The notes beneath the pieces are model-generated. The model searched no databases. It was not told the origin of the DNA and saw only the letters and a list, made by a program, of their open reading frames with translations. Shown in pieces: positions 28,079 to 36,943 of a stretch of DNA of 53,418 bases; positions within the stretch are counted from its first letter, which is position 1, and the number at the start of each line of letters is the position of its first letter. The stretch is from Mycobacterium sp. (GTDB taxonomy: Bacteria; Actinomycetota; Actinomycetes; Mycobacteriales; Mycobacteriaceae): assembly GCF_008709575.1 (NCBI RefSeq), contig NZ_VYIK01000020.1:1-53418 (forward strand), in the 5' to 3' direction. A program made the translations under genes and the position numbers.

Positions 28079-28939
28079 GTGGCTGTCGTGGTGGTCACCG
28101 ACTCGTCGTCGCGCTTGCCGGAAGAGCTGCGCGACAGGTGGGCGATCCGCCAGGTTCCCCTGCACATCCTGCTCGGCGACCTCGACCTGCGCGACGGCGT
28201 CGACGCGGTACCCGACGATCTGCATGCGCGCGACGACGCGACCACCGCCGGGGCCACCCCGGCCGAACTGTCCGAGGCCTATCGGCGGGCCCTGGCCGAC
28301 AGCGGCGGCGATGGGGTAGTGGCCGTTCACCTTTCGGCGGCGCTGTCGGGGACCGTGGGCGCCGCTCGGGCCGCCGCCGCCGACATCGGTCCGACGGTGC
28401 GGGTGATCGACTCGCAGTCGGTCGCGATGAATACCGGCTTCGTCGCGTTGGCCGCGGCCCGGAGCGCGGCCGGCGGCGCCGACCTGGACACCGTGGCGCG
28501 GGCCGCGGCGGCGTCGGTGCGCCGCAATCACGGGTTCGTCGTGGCGCACCGGCTGGACAACCTGCGCCGCAGCGGCCGGATCAGCGGGGCCGCGGCCTGG
28601 CTGGGCACCGCGCTGGCGCTCAAGCCGCTGTTGCGCACCGAGGAAGGCAAGCTTGTTCTGGCGCAACGGGTTCGAACCGCCGGCAAGGCAGTGGCGGCGA
28701 TGATCGATGGGGTCTGCGAGATCGTCAATGCCCAACCCGCGGACCGATCCGCAGCGCTTGCGGTGCACCATGTGGCTGATCCCGACGGCGCCGCCAGAGT
28801 CGCCGGGGTGCTGGCCGAGCGGCTGCCGGCGTGTGCCCCAGCGTTGGTGACCGAGCTGGGCCCGGTCTTGGCGTTGCACGTCGGCGCCGGAGCGCTCGCG
28901 GTCTGCATCGAGCTGGGTGTCGAATTGGGTGCGGCCTAA
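28079..28939 (+). CDS. DegV-family fatty-acid-binding protein
   Basis: A 286-residue DegV protein homologous to Rv2417c. It starts with the family VVTDSSS strand-loop, has GATPAELSEAY and a VIDSQS motif, and HRLDNLRRSGRIS in the second domain. DegV/FakB proteins hold a single fatty acid. In Firmicutes they feed a kinase, but the role in mycobacteria is not established. Context with octT makes an acyl-carrier role plausible but unproven. The GTG start is 4 nt after octT. The stop overlaps the convergent mmpL stop by 3 bp. Confidence 0.85.
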   Translation: MAVVVVTDSSSRLPEELRDRWAIRQVPLHILLGDLDLRDGVDAVPDDLHARDDATTAGATPAELSEAYRRALADSGGDGVVAVHLSAALSGTVGAARAAAADIGPTVRVIDSQSVAMNTGFVALAAARSAAGGADLDTVARAAAASVRRNHGFVVAHRLDNLRRSGRISGAAAWLGTALALKPLLRTEEGKLVLAQRVRTAGKAVAAMIDGVCEIVNAQPADRSAALAVHHVADPDGAARVAGVLAERLPACAPALVTELGPVLALHVGAGALAVCIELGVELGAA

Positions 28940-31803
28940 TCGCTCGGCTTCCCGGCCAGCACCGCCATGGGGGCGGTGTCGTCGCCGACGGGCTTACGGC
29001 GCGGACGCACGTTGTCGGAGCCGCGCGGATGCACTACCTGGGGCCACCAGAACCAGCGTCCCAGCAGCGTGGCGATCGAGGGCATGAGCAACGTGCGCAC
29101 GACCAGGGTATCCATCAAAAGACCGATACAGATCGTGGAGCCCATTTGTCCGATGACCTGCAGGTCACTGCCGAGCATGGCGGCCATGGTGAAGGCGAAG
29201 ACTAAACCGGCGGCGGTGACTACCCCGCCGGTGCCCGCCATCGACCGGATCGTGCCCGTCTTGAGCCCGGCATGCAGTTCCTCTTTGAAACGCGAGACGA
29301 GCAGCAGGTTGTAGTCGGATCCGACGGCCAACAGGATGATGACCGACAGCAGCATCACCAGCCACTGGATTTTGATGCCGAACAAATCTTGCCAGATCAG
29401 CACCGAGAGTCCGAACGAGGCGGCGATCGAGCTGGCGGCGGTGGCGACGATTACTATCGCGGCGACCAGGCTGCGGGTCAGCAGCAGCATGATCATGAAG
29501 ATCAGGGTCAGCGCGGACACCACGGCGATCAAGAGGTCGTCTTTTGCGCCGTCGTGCATGTCTTTGAAGGTTGCGGCGGTACCGCCGAGGTACACCTTGG
29601 CATCCGACAGGGAGGACTGTTTGAGAGCTTCCTGCGCGGCTGTGCGCACCGGGGCGACCCGCGAGATGCCTTCCGGAGTCATCGGATCGGATTGGCTGGT
29701 GATGATGAATTGCGCCGACTTGCCGTCCGGTGACAAGAACAACTTCAGACCGCGTATGAACTCGGGGTTACCGAAGGCTTCCGGCGGAAGGTAGAACAAG
29801 TCGTCGTTGTGCGCGGTGTCGAAGCTCTGGCCCTGCACGATTGCGGTGTCGCTCATGGCTTCCATCTGGTTGATCAAAGCCTGGAAGGTGCTGTGCATGG
29901 TCAGCGTCAGCCCTTTGCTGGTTTTCATGGCACTGATCATCGGCGGGATCAACGTGAGCATCTCTCGCGTCGCATCAGCGCTTCTGGTCAGATCGGTAGC
30001 CAGGTAGTGGAAGTTCTCGGCGAGCTTGTCGAAGCCATCCAGCGTGTCCCAGATCGACCGCAGCGACCAGCAGATAGGAATATCGAAACAGTGTTTCTCC
30101 CAATAGAAATAGCTGCGGAGCGGTCGCCAGAAGTCGTCGAAATCCGCCACATGGTCGCGTATTTCGTCGGTAATCACCGCGGTTTGTTCGGCCACCTTGG
30201 CGCTGTCGGTGATGGAGTCGGCCAGGTCTTGTTGGACTTTGTACATGCGCTCCAAGAGGTCGATCTGGACCTGCATTTCGTCGGCCAATTTCAGCATGTC
30301 GGCGGTTCGGTCCTTGAGGAATTGCATGTTCTGCATCAGCATCTGCGGCTGCAAGCTGTTGGCGAACGCCAGCGAGCTGTGTTGCAGCGGGATGCCCAAT
30401 GGTCTGGTGATGTCTTGGACCATCGCAATGCCGACCGTGCGAATGACGTTTCTGGCCACCTTGTCCAAAACCAGCATGTCGGCCGGATTGCGCATATCGT
30501 GCTGGGCGACGATCAACAACAGATCAGGATTCAGCCTGGCCTGGGCGAAATGCCGGAAGGCCGCCGCATAACCGAGATTGGCGGGGGCGCTGCCGGGTAG
30601 GTAGTTGCTGTCGTTGTAGCTGGTGGTGTAGCCCGGCAGGGCCAGCATGCCCACCAGCACGACCGCGGTGCTGGCGGCCAGGATCGGCACGGGCCAGCGC
30701 ACGACCGCGATACCGACCCGCCGCCACAGTCGGCCCGCGCCTTTGCCTTTGGGTTCGAACAAACCGAATCGCGAGCCGACCACCAACAGTGCGGGCCCCA
30801 GCGTGACCCCGGCGGCGACTACCACCAGCATTCCGATCCCGACCGGGGCGCCCATGGTGTAAAACCAGGGCAACCGGGCGAAGACCAGGCAGGCGGTGGC
30901 CCCGGCTATGGTCAGGCCGGAACCGACGACTACTGGGGCGACTCCACGAAACGTTGTGTAGTAGGCCGTTTCGCGATCCTCGCCTGCCCGGCGTGCTTCC
31001 TGGTAGCGGCCGATGAGGAAGATCCCGTAATCGGTGCCCGCCGCGATCGCCAGCATGGTCAAGATGTTGGCGGCGAACGTGGTCAGCCCGAACACGTCGT
31101 GGTAGCCCAAGACCGCGACCACACCTTTGGAGGCCTGTAAAGAAATCCCGGTCATGAACAGCTGCACCAACGTGGTGGCGATGGAGCGGTACACCAAAAA
31201 CAGCATGACGGCGATCGCAACGAGGGTGAACGTCGTGATCTTGGCCAGGCTGTTATCGGCGATCACGTGGATGTCGGCGGCGAGAGCCGCTTGGCCCGTG
31301 ACGTGGGCCTGCACTCCCGGCGGCGGGGGTGTGCGCTCTATCACCTCACGGACTGCGTGGACGGATTCGTCCGCCTTGGTCGTGCCGAGCTCGCCGGCAA
31401 GGTTGATCATCACGTAAGCGCTTTTGGCGTCGGCGCTTTGCACCCCGGCTGCGGTGAGCGGATCTCCCCAGAAGTTCTGAATGTGCTCGACATGGTCGGG
31501 GTCCTGCGACAGTTGACGCATCAGGTTGTCGTAGTAGCGGTGCGCTTCATCGCCCAGGGGCTGCTGGCTTTCCAGGACAACCATGACTGTGCTGTTGGAA
31601 TCGAACTGGCGGAAGTTTTTGCCCAACAGCCGCATGGCTTTTACCGATGGGGCCTCTTCGGGAGCCATCGGCGCGGAATGTTGTTCACCGACGACTTCCA
31701 ACCGCGGCACCGTGGTGGTCACCACGACGGTCAAGGCAACCCATCCGAGGATGACCGGCACTGCGAACCGGCGGATGATCCGCGGGATGACTGGTTGGTG
31801 CAT
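28936..31803 (-). CDS. MmpL-family RND lipid/siderophore transporter
   Basis: A 955-residue RND transporter of the mycobacterial MmpL class with about twelve membrane segments and two periplasmic porter domains. The proton-relay Asp-Tyr pairs are D258-Y259 (GTDYGIFL) and D830-Y831 (GSDYNLLL). It lacks the extra cytoplasmic C-terminal domain of MmpL3. ATG 31803 is chosen because AGGAG precedes it by seven bases; an in-frame GTG at 31827 overlapping the mmpS stop (GTGA) is an alternative. Resemblance of its partner to MmpS4/5 suggests export of a lipid or siderophore-like cargo. The gene looks less GC-rich than its neighbours. Confidence 0.92.
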   Translation of the reverse strand: MHQPVIPRIIRRFAVPVILGWVALTVVVTTTVPRLEVVGEQHSAPMAPEEAPSVKAMRLLGKNFRQFDSNSTVMVVLESQQPLGDEAHRYYDNLMRQLSQDPDHVEHIQNFWGDPLTAAGVQSADAKSAYVMINLAGELGTTKADESVHAVREVIERTPPPPGVQAHVTGQAALAADIHVIADNSLAKITTFTLVAIAVMLFLVYRSIATTLVQLFMTGISLQASKGVVAVLGYHDVFGLTTFAANILTMLAIAAGTDYGIFLIGRYQEARRAGEDRETAYYTTFRGVAPVVVGSGLTIAGATACLVFARLPWFYTMGAPVGIGMLVVVAAGVTLGPALLVVGSRFGLFEPKGKGAGRLWRRVGIAVVRWPVPILAASTAVVLVGMLALPGYTTSYNDSNYLPGSAPANLGYAAAFRHFAQARLNPDLLLIVAQHDMRNPADMLVLDKVARNVIRTVGIAMVQDITRPLGIPLQHSSLAFANSLQPQMLMQNMQFLKDRTADMLKLADEMQVQIDLLERMYKVQQDLADSITDSAKVAEQTAVITDEIRDHVADFDDFWRPLRSYFYWEKHCFDIPICWSLRSIWDTLDGFDKLAENFHYLATDLTRSADATREMLTLIPPMISAMKTSKGLTLTMHSTFQALINQMEAMSDTAIVQGQSFDTAHNDDLFYLPPEAFGNPEFIRGLKLFLSPDGKSAQFIITSQSDPMTPEGISRVAPVRTAAQEALKQSSLSDAKVYLGGTAATFKDMHDGAKDDLLIAVVSALTLIFMIMLLLTRSLVAAIVIVATAASSIAASFGLSVLIWQDLFGIKIQWLVMLLSVIILLAVGSDYNLLLVSRFKEELHAGLKTGTIRSMAGTGGVVTAAGLVFAFTMAAMLGSDLQVIGQMGSTICIGLLMDTLVVRTLLMPSIATLLGRWFWWPQVVHPRGSDNVRPRRKPVGDDTAPMAVLAGKPSD

Positions 31804-31823
31804 GAGTTCGCTCCTCATGTGGG

Positions 31824-32264
31824 TCACGCGGATTTCACCAGGCAGAACGTCTGAGCGTTGTGACCGTCGGCATTCTTTTCGTCGCGCACGACGCCGTCCA
31901 CGGTGATGCGGCAACGGATTTGGTCAGCATCGCCCTGCACCATGATGTTGGCGCTGACCGCGGGCAGGGTCGTGCTGAACGTGTAGGACCACGGCAGCGC
32001 GGCGGCGTTGACCTGATGGGTGTTGGCGTCGGCATCCCAGTAGTTGATGTCGGCGCTGGTTCCCGGCGGTCCGAGTACCTCGTAGACCACGACCTTCGGG
32101 TTGAACTGCACGATCTGGATTCCCGCGTTGGCGTTGGCGTTGAGGTCCTGCGAACCGAATATCCGGTGCAGCCGCGACACGATCAGACCCGACACTGCCA
32201 GCACTATGACCAGGACCAGGGGTATCCAGGCACGCTTGGCCGCTCGGACAAGTGTGCTTAGCAT
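31824..32264 (-). CDS. MmpS-family membrane accessory protein
   Basis: A 146-residue MmpS protein with one N-terminal transmembrane helix (WIPLVLVIVLAVSGLIV) and an extracytoplasmic beta-rich domain. The order FNPKVVVYEVLGPPGT, DINYWD, LPWSY, GDADQIRCRITVDG and FCLVKSA is very close to MmpS4/5 as I remember them. MmpS proteins work with the MmpL encoded beside them. The ATG at 32264 is preceded by AGGAGGGG. The pair forms the end of a five-gene minus-strand run. Confidence 0.92.
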   Translation of the reverse strand: MLSTLVRAAKRAWIPLVLVIVLAVSGLIVSRLHRIFGSQDLNANANAGIQIVQFNPKVVVYEVLGPPGTSADINYWDADANTHQVNAAALPWSYTFSTTLPAVSANIMVQGDADQIRCRITVDGVVRDEKNADGHNAQTFCLVKSA

Positions 32265-32376
32265 GGCCGCCCCTCCTGTCGTGCGTCGATCGATCGTCCG
32301 CAAGCCGGCGGAACCTTCGCTCGGCTAATAATCCTAGCCGTAGGGCACGGCAGCGTTCCGTGGGGTCACACGGGTC

Positions 32377-32448
32377 GGCTTGCGATCGCCGCGGGGCCAG
32401 ATGGCGGCGACCCGCTGCGCCCGGCTTCACCGGGCTTGCGATCGCCGC
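32377..32448. repeat. 16-bp direct repeat flanking a hairpin, between mmpS and the DapB-like gene
   Basis: GGCTTGCGATCGCCGC occurs at 32377-32392 and again at 32433-32448. Between them GCCCGG/CCGGGC (32419-32424 and 32430-32435) forms a 6-bp stem with a 5-nt loop. The second copy runs into the stop codon of the DapB-like gene. No T-run follows the stem on either strand. It resembles a dispersed intergenic repeat; it may also reduce read-through into mmpS. Confidence 0.55.
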
Positions 32449-33503
32449 TAGATAGCCACCCGGCCGGTGATCGGCGGCAGATCCGCCAGGGTCACGATCC
32501 CGGGGTTGGCCGCCACAACCGCGGGCAGCGCGTTGGTGACCGGCATCGCGGTGTAAATCATGCCCAGGCCCATGAAACCCGGTTCGGCCCAATCCCGCGG
32601 CGGCAGACAATGGATCACCGTACGCATGTTGGGCAGGCCGAACACCTGGATGACATGGCCGTGTTCCAGCGGTTTGGGCGGTGTGACGTGGTCACCCATG
32701 ATCCAGTTGAAACCGACGCTGACGACGTTCTTCGCACCCGTCCACCCACGGTGATAGCCGTAGACGCCGCCAACGGTTCCGGCCGGGATCGTCATGAAGC
32801 CCAGGTCGGTGTCGGCGGTGGCCGCGGTGAACTCGACGTCGAAGGTCATCGTGTCCAGCGGTGCCCCGATCGCGTCGGCCATCATCGCCGCCGCCTCGGC
32901 GAAGACTGCGCTTTCGCGGCGCACACTGTCGGCCAGTCCCGGTGTGTGGGGGTCTTGCGCGAACCCCATCGCGGTCTGGGTATCCGCCGATGCGTAGGTC
33001 GAACAGTCGACCGACTCGGTGATCCGAATCTCGTCGACACGCTCGCAGGCGGCGGACAGGACCATGCCGACCAGATTCGTCATGCCCGGGTGCGCGCCGC
33101 TTCCGAACATCGTCGACCCGCCCCGCCGGCAGGCGTCTGCGATCCGTTGGCGATCCTGCGGTGTCTGCTTGCCGCCGGTGATCCATGCTGCGCTGGAGCA
33201 CACGTTGACGCCGGCTTCCAGAAGCCGGACCAGCTCATCGATGTTGGGCCACAACGGGTTGTAGCAGCAGGCGTCGGGTTTCAGGGCGAGCAGCGCCTCG
33301 ATGTCGTTGGTGGCCCTCACCCCGGTCGGCTCCTGCCACCCGCACAGTTCGGCAGCGTCGACGCCGACCTTGTCCGCGCCATGGGCATACACACCGACCA
33401 GCTCCATGTCGGGTCGCCCGATGATAGCGTGCAGCGACCGTCGTCCGACGTTGCCGGTGGTCCACTGAATCACGCGCAGCGGTCGGTCAGTGGTGGTGCT
33501 CAT
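32448..33503 (-). CDS. DapB-like NAD(P)-dependent dehydrogenase
   Basis: A 351-residue oxidoreductase with an N-terminal Rossmann domain (VIQWTTGNVGRRSLHAII, VGVYAHG) of the dihydrodipicolinate-reductase type. It resembles actinobacterial proteins annotated as amine dehydrogenase or 2,4-diaminopentanoate dehydrogenase-like. The true DapB HHxxK catalytic motif is not evident, so it is not the lysine-pathway enzyme; substrate unknown. GAGGGAG precedes the ATG. It lies between acyl-CoA dehydrogenases and mmpS on the same strand, suggesting a lipid-linked function. Confidence 0.75.
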   Translation of the reverse strand: MSTTTDRPLRVIQWTTGNVGRRSLHAIIGRPDMELVGVYAHGADKVGVDAAELCGWQEPTGVRATNDIEALLALKPDACCYNPLWPNIDELVRLLEAGVNVCSSAAWITGGKQTPQDRQRIADACRRGGSTMFGSGAHPGMTNLVGMVLSAACERVDEIRITESVDCSTYASADTQTAMGFAQDPHTPGLADSVRRESAVFAEAAAMMADAIGAPLDTMTFDVEFTAATADTDLGFMTIPAGTVGGVYGYHRGWTGAKNVVSVGFNWIMGDHVTPPKPLEHGHVIQVFGLPNMRTVIHCLPPRDWAEPGFMGLGMIYTAMPVTNALPAVVAANPGIVTLADLPPITGRVAI

Positions 33504-33580
33504 GCGGCTCCCTCTTCTGCGTCTGCTCCCCAGCCGGTGGTGACCAGCGGCCGCCGCGCCGGCCGTGCGCCTGATTACCC

Positions 33581-34687
33581 CTACAGCGTGACGACCTCGT
33601 GGTCGGCGAGGTGCTCGACCAGAACGCGCAGCTGGTCCTGCGATGACCCGAGCGTGTGCTCGATGGCGGTAAGCCGGGCCGCGTAGTGGCCGACCGGGTA
33701 CTCGGCGGTCATCCCGATACCGCCGTGCAGCTGGATCGCCTCCTGGGCGATGTGCCGACCTGACCGGCCGACCTGGAGCTTGGCCCGCGCCGCGATCACC
33801 GGGTCGCAGGAGCCGTCGGCGATCGACATCGCCGCGTAGAGGTTCATGCTGCGGGCCAGCTCCAGCGAGACGTACATGTCAGCGGCGCGCTGGGTCAGCG
33901 TCTGAAATTTGTTCAGCGTCACCCCGAACTGCTTGCGGGTCTTGAGGTAATCGGCGGTCAGCCGGAGCGCTTCGGCCATGGCGCCGACGGCCTCCGCGCA
34001 CAACGCCGACTGGAGGCGGATGACCGCGTCGCGGATGGCTTTGGAGGCGTCGACCGCGTCCCCGAGCGGTTCGGCGGGCGTGTCGTGCAGGTCGACTTGG
34101 GCACCGCGGTGACCGTCGAACATTTGGTAGGGACGTCGCGTGACGGCATCTGCCTGGACTAAGAACAGCCCGGCACCGCCGGCGGGCAACGCGGCGCTGA
34201 CCACCAGGGTGTCGGCACAGTGGCCGGCGAGCACCGGGTTCTTGCGCCCGCTGAGCAACCACGAATTCCCGTGCCGCTCAGCGCGCGTGCTCGGTAGATC
34301 AGTGGCCGAACGGATGCCGGGCTCGGTGTGCGCGAACGCCAGCAGCCGCTGACCCGCAGCGACCTCCTCGAGCAGCTGTTTTTGCGCGGCGGTTCCCAAT
34401 TCGGCGATGATCGCGCCCGGCCCGAGCGCTGCCTGCACCACCGGTTCCGGTGCCAGCCGGCGTCCAACCTCTTCGAGCACCAGCATGATTTCGATTTGAC
34501 CCGCCTCGGTCGGATCGAATCCGAGGGACAGGATCCCGACGTCGGCGAGTTGACCCCACACGTCGCGGCTCCAGCCCAGATCGGTGCCGACGGTCTTGTT
34601 GCGGCTCTCCAGGTCGTAACTACGCGAGAGCAGGTTGCGGGTGGTGTCGCGAAGCAGCGTTTGTTCGTCGCTGAGCTGGAAGTCCAT
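33581..34687 (-). CDS. acyl-CoA dehydrogenase, smaller subunit-like
   Basis: A 368-residue FAD-dependent acyl-CoA dehydrogenase. It starts MDFQLSDEQTLLRDTTR, has the Gly-rich C-terminal motif LHGGIGMTAEYPVG and the helical C-terminal bundle (FQTLTQRAADMYV). The central FAD-binding region is less conserved than in its neighbour. Two adjacent divergent FadE genes are typical of mycobacterial heteromeric acyl-CoA dehydrogenases that act on sterol side chains or other bulky acyl-CoAs. A 25-bp gap separates it from the upstream partner. Substrate not deducible. Confidence 0.85.
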   Translation of the reverse strand: MDFQLSDEQTLLRDTTRNLLSRSYDLESRNKTVGTDLGWSRDVWGQLADVGILSLGFDPTEAGQIEIMLVLEEVGRRLAPEPVVQAALGPGAIIAELGTAAQKQLLEEVAAGQRLLAFAHTEPGIRSATDLPSTRAERHGNSWLLSGRKNPVLAGHCADTLVVSAALPAGGAGLFLVQADAVTRRPYQMFDGHRGAQVDLHDTPAEPLGDAVDASKAIRDAVIRLQSALCAEAVGAMAEALRLTADYLKTRKQFGVTLNKFQTLTQRAADMYVSLELARSMNLYAAMSIADGSCDPVIAARAKLQVGRSGRHIAQEAIQLHGGIGMTAEYPVGHYAARLTAIEHTLGSSQDQLRVLVEHLADHEVVTL

Positions 34688-34712
34688 GGCCGCGTCTACG
34701 CTCCTCTCCGCA

Positions 34713-35873
34713 TTACAAGCCCAATATCGTCGACGCGATGATGGTGCGCTGCACCTCGTTGGTGCCGCCGTAGATCGAGGTCTTGCGGAAGTTCAGATAA
34801 CGCGGCGCGCTGCGTTGCGCCCAGATCGGCGAGGCGATGTCCTCGCCTGCTTCGAACGGCAAGGCGTCCGGGCCGGCCACCTCGACGAGCAGTTCGGTGG
34901 CGATCTGCTGAAGCTGGCTGCCGCGCAGTTTGAGCACCGATGACGCCGGGTTGGGTTTGCCGTCCGACGAGTCCGACGCCACCCGCATCTGCGTGAGTTC
35001 TAGTGCCAGTAGATCATTTTCGGCTTCGGCTAGGCGGGCCGCGAAGAGTGGGTCATCGAGCAAGCCGGTGTCGGCGGCCCGCTGCTTGACCTCGGCAAGG
35101 CGGACTTTGGTTCGGCCCACCCCGGCGATGCCGGTGCGCTCGTTGCCCAGCAGGAACTTCGCATAAGTCCAGCCCTGATTTTCTTCTCCGACAAGCTGAT
35201 CGGCGGGCACCCGGACATCGGAGAAGAAAACCTCGTTGACCTCGTGACCGCCGTCGATCAGCTTGATCGGGCGCATCGTGATCCCTGGGGTGTCCAGGTC
35301 GATCAGCAGAAACGAGATCCCGGCTTGTTTCTTCGGTGCCTGCGGGTCGGTGCGCACCAGACAGAAGATCCAATCGGCGTACTGGCCCAGCGTCGTCCAG
35401 GTCTTCTGGCCGTTGACGACATAACTGTCGCCGTCGCGTACCGCCGTGGTGCGCAGCGACGCCAGGTCCGAGCCGGCTTCGGGTTCGGAGAATCCCTGGC
35501 ACCACCAGATGTCGAGGCTGGCCGTGGGCGGCAGGAAGCGCTGTTTGGTTTCCTGAGAACCGAATTCGGCGATCACGGGGCCGACCATCTTGGCGTTGAA
35601 ATTCAGCGGCTCCGGCACCGAAGCCAACTGCATCTCGTCGAGCCAGATCTGGTGTTGCGCGGGTGTCCAGTCCTTGCCTCCCCACTCCACCGGCCAGTTG
35701 GGCACTGCCAGGCCGTGCTCGTGCAGGATCTTGTGGCTGGTGACCATGTCGTCGCGGCTCAGGGGCAGGCCCAGCCGTGTCCGCTCCCGGATATCTGCGG
35801 GAATCTTCGTCGAGAAAAAGCTGCGCAGTTCGTCGCGAAAGGCGGCTTCCTCGGCGGTGAGGGCCAGTTGCAC
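34713..35873 (-). CDS. acyl-CoA dehydrogenase, larger subunit-like
   Basis: A 386-residue acyl-CoA dehydrogenase starting MQLALTAEEAAFRDELR. It has the FAD/substrate motif CQGFSEPEAGSDLASLRT and NGQKTWTT, and ends in YGGTNEVQRTIIAS. The usual catalytic Glu before the final GTNE motif is Gly, as in other mycobacterial paired FadE proteins, so the base may come from the partner subunit or another position. The GTG start is supported by AGAGGAG seven bases upstream. It is first in the minus-strand run leading to mmpL. Confidence 0.87.
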   Translation of the reverse strand: MQLALTAEEAAFRDELRSFFSTKIPADIRERTRLGLPLSRDDMVTSHKILHEHGLAVPNWPVEWGGKDWTPAQHQIWLDEMQLASVPEPLNFNAKMVGPVIAEFGSQETKQRFLPPTASLDIWWCQGFSEPEAGSDLASLRTTAVRDGDSYVVNGQKTWTTLGQYADWIFCLVRTDPQAPKKQAGISFLLIDLDTPGITMRPIKLIDGGHEVNEVFFSDVRVPADQLVGEENQGWTYAKFLLGNERTGIAGVGRTKVRLAEVKQRAADTGLLDDPLFAARLAEAENDLLALELTQMRVASDSSDGKPNPASSVLKLRGSQLQQIATELLVEVAGPDALPFEAGEDIASPIWAQRSAPRYLNFRKTSIYGGTNEVQRTIIASTILGL

Positions 35874-35915
35874 AGCAGTCTCCTCTGTTGGATGAACCGG
35901 GGGTCCCGGCTTGCC

Positions 35916-35940
35916 ACGTTAGCGGTATCGACCGATCGGT
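35916..35940 (-). promoter_or_regulatory. promoter-operator of the acyl-CoA dehydrogenase/mmpL run
   Basis: On the minus strand TAACGT (35916-35921) is a -10 candidate about 43 nt before the GTG. The perfect 10-bp palindrome ACCGATCGGT (35931-35940) lies in its -10/-35 spacer, where a TetR-like repressor could bind. No regulator gene is adjacent; the assignment is tentative. Confidence 0.35.
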
Positions 35941-36053
35941 GATTCGGTGACCCGGCGTGAGGGGACCCGCGGCCGTTGTGCACAGTCCGGAGTTGATGCA
36001 CAGCGCGGGGTCGGGACGCGGTGCGTGGGCAGTGTTGCGGCGGTCGGTGCGCC

Positions 36054-36059
36054 TACGGT
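36054..36059 (+). promoter_or_regulatory. -10 box for leaderless comEA
   Basis: TACGGT is followed by six bases and the comEA ATG; no ribosome-binding site lies between. -35 not evident. Confidence 0.45.
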
Positions 36060-36065
36060 CGGCGC

Positions 36066-36938
36066 ATGCGAACAGAACTGCCCGCCGAGCGGCTCCGCCG
36101 ACGACTCGGCGCCCGACCCGATACCGACCCGGCCGACGACTTGGCCGACGGCGCATCCCACGGCGCATCCGACGGCTCAGAGCACGATCCTGATGGCGCC
36201 AATGACCAGAACTCGCTGCTGCCACGCTGGCTTCCCGACGGATCGGCGCAGCGCGCAGCGGGCTGGTGGACCACGGTACGCGCCGACCCGGGTCGCGCCG
36301 GCGCCACCGCGCTGGCGGCGATCGCGGCTGTCGCGGTGCTGATCACCGTGTTCACCGTGATCCGCGACCATCCGGCACCGGTCGCGTCGGCCAAGCTGCC
36401 CCCGGTGGAGATGGCGTCGAGCCACAAGCCCACCGCCGACCCGTCGGCGGGTCCCGCGCAACCGGTGGTGGTCAGCGTGGTCGGCCTGGTGCACACCCCC
36501 GGGCTGGTGACGCTGGCACCGGGCGCCCGCATCGATGACGCGCTGAAGGCGGCCGGCGGCGCACTGGCCGGCGCGGACACGATCGGCTTGAACATGGCCC
36601 GTCAGGTCAGTGATGGTGAACAGATCGTGGTCGGGATCGCGCCCACCAAAGGCCAGCCGTCGGTCTTGGGCAGCTCGGTGAACCCGGGCGCGGCGGCCGC
36701 GGCAGCGCCGGGCAAAACCACGCCGCCGAGCCCGGCAAAGCACGGCGAGGCGATTGACCTCAACACCGCGACGGTGCAGCAATTGGACGCATTGCCCGGT
36801 GTTGGGCCGGTGACCGCGGCCGCGATCGTGGCGTGGCGCGACGCCAACGGCAAGTTCAGCAGCGTCGACCAGCTTGCCGAGGTGGACGGTATCGGACCGG
36901 CGCGCTTGGAGAAGCTGCGTGCGCTGGTCCGTGTCTGA
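36066..36938 (+). CDS. comEA: ComEA-like helix-hairpin-helix DNA-binding protein
   Basis: A 290-residue protein with an acidic, disordered N-terminus, a single membrane helix (TALAAIAAVAVLITVFTVI, about residues 80-98), an SLBB domain (VVSVVGLVHTPGLVTL onward) and a C-terminal tandem helix-hairpin-helix (VDLNTATVQQLDALPGVGP, then VDGIGPARLEKL). ComEA proteins bind DNA outside the membrane and pass it to ComEC. Natural competence is not established for most mycobacteria. The next gene begins 5 nt after the stop. Confidence 0.9.
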   Translation: MRTELPAERLRRRLGARPDTDPADDLADGASHGASDGSEHDPDGANDQNSLLPRWLPDGSAQRAAGWWTTVRADPGRAGATALAAIAAVAVLITVFTVIRDHPAPVASAKLPPVEMASSHKPTADPSAGPAQPVVVSVVGLVHTPGLVTLAPGARIDDALKAAGGALAGADTIGLNMARQVSDGEQIVVGIAPTKGQPSVLGSSVNPGAAAAAAPGKTTPPSPAKHGEAIDLNTATVQQLDALPGVGPVTAAAIVAWRDANGKFSSVDQLAEVDGIGPARLEKLRALVRV

Positions 36939-36943
36939 ACCCG

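Noticed and set aside
32436..33686. 416-codon open frame antisense to the DapB-like gene
   Set aside because: The minus strand carries a clear Rossmann motif and ribosome-binding site; the plus frame is a composition shadow.
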